A stretch of 64,000 nucleotides of DNA, taken from NCBI GenBank assembly GCA_019414205.1, contig DXML01000002.1, forward strand, positions 1 to 64,000, given 5' to 3'. The translations under genes were made by a program, and so were the position numbers. Position 1 is the stretch's first letter; every line of letters begins with the position of its first letter. This document shows, piece after piece, positions 60,592 to 64,000 of this stretch. The DNA is from Collinsella sp. GTDB taxonomy: Bacteria; Actinomycetota; Coriobacteriia; Coriobacteriales; Coriobacteriaceae. Below the pieces are notes generated by a model, which saw only the letters and a list, made by a program, of their open reading frames with translations, ran no database searches and had not been told where the DNA came from.

Positions 60592-63500
60592 CTACGGGTC
60601 TTTTTTGGATGCGCTGCGGGCAGGCAGCAGGCCGGCGACGACCGTCAGCAGCACCGAAATCGCAATAAGCACCAGCGCATCCTGCACGGGCAGGCTCATC
60701 AGGTTGGGGACCTGTTTGGCCGCAAGCGCCCAGGCATTGACCGGAAAACTCACGAGCACCACAACGACAATGGCAAAGACGCCGGCAATGAGGCCCTCGA
60801 TAAAGGTCTCGGCATTGAATACGTTGGCCACGTTGCGCTTTGACGCGCCGATCGCGCGCAGGATACCAATCTCCTTTTTGCGCTCCAGTACGCTGATGTA
60901 GGTGATGATGCCGATCATGATGGAGCTCACGACCAGGCTGATGCTCACGAATGCGATGAGCACCAAGCTGATGGTGTTCACGATGTCGGTCACCGAACCC
61001 ATGATGATACCCATGTAGTCGGTGTACGAGATTGCCTGTTCATCGTGGCCGGCAGCTTTGACCTGCTTGTTGTACGCATCGATGTGATCGAGCACGCGCT
61101 CCTTGGCCTCAAAGTCGCGCGGGAAAATCTTAACCGAGATGGGGTCTGCCTCATCCGCATAGCCCAGCGTGGTCAGATTGTTATCGTAGGTGAGCTTCGA
61201 CGCCTTGGCATAGCTCATCATGAGCGAACTCAGGTCCTCAGCGTCCATGTTAAAGTGGATAGCGCGAGCAAAGGCGTTCGCATCCACGCGCATGGCGCTC
61301 GCCAAGTTGGCAAAACTCGAAGACATCTGCGTCGCCATTTGGTCCATGAGCCCTGCCGCACCCGCCTTGAGCTGGGTTGATACCGTCGTCGCAATCTGCT
61401 CGCTGACCGCCTTCATCACCTGATCCATAGACTGCTGCAAATACGGAGCCAGCTGCTTTTGCACATAGTCGCCCATCACCTGCTGCAGACGCTCGGCCAG
61501 GGCATCGCCGCCGAGCGCCTTGAGCTGAGCCAGGCATTGCTGGGCTGCGGCATCATTCTCAAGATACGCCGAGAATGCGGCAGCAAGCTTTGACGCGTCC
61601 TTAAGATCTTCGGGCGACAGCGCCTTAAACTGATCAGACTGCAGAAAGCCCTCAAACAGCTGGTTGGCAAGCGTTCCTACCTGCTGCATCTGCTCGGGCG
61701 TGAGTTCCAGACCGTCAAAGATGCCCGAGAAATCTGGGGCCGGCGCTTTGGCCATGATGTCGCTGAAGTCGATGTCCTTCCCAACGCCCGAAAGGTCAAG
61801 GTCCAGCCCGGACAAGTCGATACCAGAAAGGCCTATACCGCCGGCCGCACCCGAGAGCGCCGACGTATCGAACGAGAACGCACTCTTCAGCGCCGCTTCG
61901 TCCACACCGAACATGCTGCCCAAATCCACGCCCTGTTTGGCCTCGCCTTGCAGTTCATCGAAAGACTTGCCCGTAAAGACATCCGTCTCGGGGTGGGCAA
62001 GCTGCTCCTGCACGATTTGCGAATCGGCAGCACGCTCCATAAGCTGGCGAGTCAGCGCATGCGTATAGGCAATGCCCGGGGACAATGCGCTCGCGTTTGC
62101 CGCCTCGTTGGGTCGCACCACGCCCACAATGCGCACGTCAATACCGTCGGCAACCTTGGCTTTCATAAAGTCGGCGTCGCCAGACATGTCAGTCCACATG
62201 CCGGTCTCTTCGTTTTTGCGATAGGCATCGGCCGGCGACAACACCTTAAACGTCGTGGACAGTGCATCGTCGTAGGTAAAGTCGCTGCCGGTCTTGGGCG
62301 TCTTGACCTTGCCGTCGGCCGTCATGGCACTGTTAACCAGGTCGTTGAGCTCATCGATATCCAGCGCGCCGATGCTGTAGAGCGTGTAGTCGCCCACCGT
62401 TCCGCGGCTCGAAAGCACCATCACGGCCTCGTTGGCGGACGTAGGCCAATGGCCGGCAACGACATCGTACTGGCTGTCGAGCAGGCTCTGGTCGTCAATC
62501 ATCTCGTTAAAGACCGACGTTCCCATGGAATCCATGCTCACCGTTGCCGCCGAGCTCGCACCTCCGCTCATGGCCTCAGTCATAGCGTTGGGCACCAGCC
62601 GGACAGGCTTCTCATCGCCCTTGCCGGCACGATAGACAACCGGCGATACACCGTAGCCGTACTGAATGGCGTTGACCTCTTTGTCGATACCGTTGCCGCC
62701 GTCGTCAAGCCATGCCTTAAAGCTCGTCATATCGTTAGATTTAACACTTGCGAACATGTCCTTTACGGCCGTGACCACAGGGATCTTATCGGTCCCCTGA
62801 GCCTTGCCGCCGGTAGCGCCATCGGACGAGCCCTCGCCCTTGGACGCCTCCTCATCCGTGCCCCCCTGTCCGCCCATCATAGACGACAGGTCGTAATCTT
62901 GTTTGGAAATCGTAAGCGGGTAGCTTGAGAGCGTGTCCTCCTCGACCTTTTTGATGTAGCCGTTTACGCCGTTGGAGAGCGCCAGAATCGCCGCGATGCC
63001 AATAATGCCAATCGAACCTGCAAAGGCAGTCATGGCCGTACGGCCCTTCTTGGTCATGAGGTTTCGGGCAGAAAGCCCCAGCGCCGTCATAAAGCTCATC
63101 GAGGTTTTGCGCGTGGGTTTTGCCTCGCGATGTGCGACCGTGGCCACATCAAAGGGGTCGGAATCGTCGGTGACCTTGCCGTCCGCCAGGCTGACGATGC
63201 GCGTGGCGTACTGGTACGCCAGCTCGGGATTGTGCGTGACCATGATGACCAGACGATCGCGCGCAACGTCCTTGAGCAAATCCATAACCTGCACGGATGT
63301 CGTTGAGTCCAAGGCGCCGGTCGGCTCGTCAGCCAGCACAATCTCGGGATCGTTGATCAGGGCGCGGGCAATAGCCACGCGCTGCATCTGCCCGCCCGAA
63401 AGCTGGCTCGGGCGCTTGTTAACGTGCTCGCCCAGGCCGACTTTCTCCAACGCCTCGCGCGCACGTTGGCGGCGCTCGGCATGCCCCACGCCCGTGAGCG

Positions 63501-63825
63501 TAAGCGCCAGCTCCACGTTTTCCAAAATGGTCTGATGCGGAATGAGGTTATAGCTCTGGAACACAAAGCCGATGCGGTTGTTGCGGTAGGCATCCCAATC
63601 GCGATCGCGAAAATCCTTGGTCGAAATACCGTCGATCAGCAGGTCGCCAGAATCAAAGTGGTCGAGTCCGCCGATAACGTTGAGCATCGTAGTTTTACCC
63701 GAACCCGAGGGACCCAGAATGGCCACGAACTCGTTATCGCGAAAAGCCAGGCTTACGTTGTCGAGCGCCACCTGCGTAAACGACTGCGTAACGTACCTTT
63801 TGCAAATTCCTTTGAGCTCCAGCAT
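60592..63825 (-). CDS. MacB/FtsX-type ABC transporter, ATPase and permease fused
   Basis: This 1077-residue protein has an N-terminal ABC ATPase (Walker A GPSGSGKTT, signature LSGGQMQR, Walker B VLADEPTGALD). A helix at ~265-285 (TAMTAFAGSIGIIGIAAILAL) starts an FtsX-like permease with a very large extracytoplasmic segment (~300-925). That segment is rich in Gly/Ala/Gln with coiled-coil-like stretches (for example near 700-860). A C-terminal set of three helices (from ~945: IVNTISLVLIAFVSISLVV) completes the FtsX fold. MacB-like proteins export or mechanotransmit rather than import. The start at 63825 opens MLELKGICKRY. A 31-bp palindrome lies past its stop. Confidence 0.9.
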   Translation of the reverse strand: MLELKGICKRYVTQSFTQVALDNVSLAFRDNEFVAILGPSGSGKTTMLNVIGGLDHFDSGDLLIDGISTKDFRDRDWDAYRNNRIGFVFQSYNLIPHQTILENVELALTLTGVGHAERRQRAREALEKVGLGEHVNKRPSQLSGGQMQRVAIARALINDPEIVLADEPTGALDSTTSVQVMDLLKDVARDRLVIMVTHNPELAYQYATRIVSLADGKVTDDSDPFDVATVAHREAKPTRKTSMSFMTALGLSARNLMTKKGRTAMTAFAGSIGIIGIAAILALSNGVNGYIKKVEEDTLSSYPLTISKQDYDLSSMMGGQGGTDEEASKGEGSSDGATGGKAQGTDKIPVVTAVKDMFASVKSNDMTSFKAWLDDGGNGIDKEVNAIQYGYGVSPVVYRAGKGDEKPVRLVPNAMTEAMSGGASSAATVSMDSMGTSVFNEMIDDQSLLDSQYDVVAGHWPTSANEAVMVLSSRGTVGDYTLYSIGALDIDELNDLVNSAMTADGKVKTPKTGSDFTYDDALSTTFKVLSPADAYRKNEETGMWTDMSGDADFMKAKVADGIDVRIVGVVRPNEAANASALSPGIAYTHALTRQLMERAADSQIVQEQLAHPETDVFTGKSFDELQGEAKQGVDLGSMFGVDEAALKSAFSFDTSALSGAAGGIGLSGIDLSGLDLDLSGVGKDIDFSDIMAKAPAPDFSGIFDGLELTPEQMQQVGTLANQLFEGFLQSDQFKALSPEDLKDASKLAAAFSAYLENDAAAQQCLAQLKALGGDALAERLQQVMGDYVQKQLAPYLQQSMDQVMKAVSEQIATTVSTQLKAGAAGLMDQMATQMSSSFANLASAMRVDANAFARAIHFNMDAEDLSSLMMSYAKASKLTYDNNLTTLGYADEADPISVKIFPRDFEAKERVLDHIDAYNKQVKAAGHDEQAISYTDYMGIIMGSVTDIVNTISLVLIAFVSISLVVSSIMIGIITYISVLERKKEIGILRAIGASKRNVANVFNAETFIEGLIAGVFAIVVVVLVSFPVNAWALAAKQVPNLMSLPVQDALVLIAISVLLTVVAGLLPARSASKKDP

Positions 63826-63957
63826 GGACGGCAACCTCTCCTGCGCAGGCACCCCGCCCGCTCTCCTCCGCCGTTCGTATTCGACGCGTTTGTCCTACTC
63901 TATCCCCGTTTTCTGCCGGTACCAGTGAGAAATGTAACGAACCGCCCCAAATAACGA

Positions 63958-63990
63958 ACGGGACGGCACGCCACGTGGCGCACCATCCCG
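63958..63990. terminator. imperfect hairpin near the right edge
   Basis: CGGGACGGCACGCCA faces TGGCGCACCATCCCG with mismatches. It may end a gene beyond the window; no T run is seen before the edge. Confidence 0.45.
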
Positions 63991-64000
63991 CACATAACAT

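Overview
The window is a high-GC, densely coded bacterial chromosome segment. It most resembles a gut Coriobacteriia genome such as Collinsella. This is an inference from GC content, gene style, an LAATG-type surface anchor, an agmatine deiminase cluster and many dispersed palindromic repeats; no rRNA marker is present. I saw no rRNA, tRNA or CRISPR array. About 58 protein genes are supported, including two small ones (43 and 47 codons) that are easily missed.

Layout. 0-6 kb: tail of a wall-anchored protein, an esterase, a uracil permease, then HAD phosphatase, LysR regulator and MetE-like methyltransferase, with an operator-like palindrome before the MetE-like gene. 6.2-8.3 kb: TPP riboswitch with terminator controlling thiM, a thiamine-binding protein gene and thiE. 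8.3-14 kb: two palindromic repeats, a patatin lipase, and two paralogous cyclic-di-GMP proteins (one GGDEF/PAS/EAL, one GGDEF/PAS without EAL). 14.3-17.8 kb: small DUF3784-like membrane protein, IS30-like transposase relic, flavoprotein, ArsC-like protein, CobW GTPase and TrmL. 18-21.6 kb: an AT-richer accessory island with a lipoprotein, a DUF4230 protein, a 43-residue protein and an unknown 353-residue protein on one strand, plus a serine recombinase; a 31-bp palindrome lies at each edge. 21.8-27.6 kb: UvrA-like ABC protein, AAA ATPase and TetM-like GTPase. 27.8-38.8 kb: acetyltransferase, RsmJ, RlmA, MATE pump, LysR/EamA divergent pair, uracil-DNA glycosylase, SDR enzyme, VUT (queuosine-precursor type) transporter and release factor 3. 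39-44.5 kb: GntR-ABC operon, methyltransferase, ClC channel, LOG protein and K+ channel. 44.7-52.5 kb: hybrid histidine kinase, flavin-binding protein, PatB-type lyase, TrmO, an HTH/zinc-ribbon/TipAS protein, glutaredoxin and Dus. 52.8-64 kb: membrane protein, agmatine/putrescine cluster (agmatine deiminase, carbamoyltransferase, two MFS paralogues and a TetR regulator with repeated operator-like motifs), then a large MacB/FtsX-type ABC transporter.

The most unusual layer is non-coding. (1) A 31-bp palindrome beginning ATGTGAC occurs seven times and supplies the stop codon of three genes. (2) Other hairpins share a GGGAC/GTCCC core but have different, self-complementary flanks. (3) Two near-identical ~185-bp imperfect palindromes, each fused to a copy of the 31-bp palindrome, bracket the agmatine region. 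The best candidate for an undescribed protein system is the four-gene envelope-type operon at 18.0-20.8 kb.
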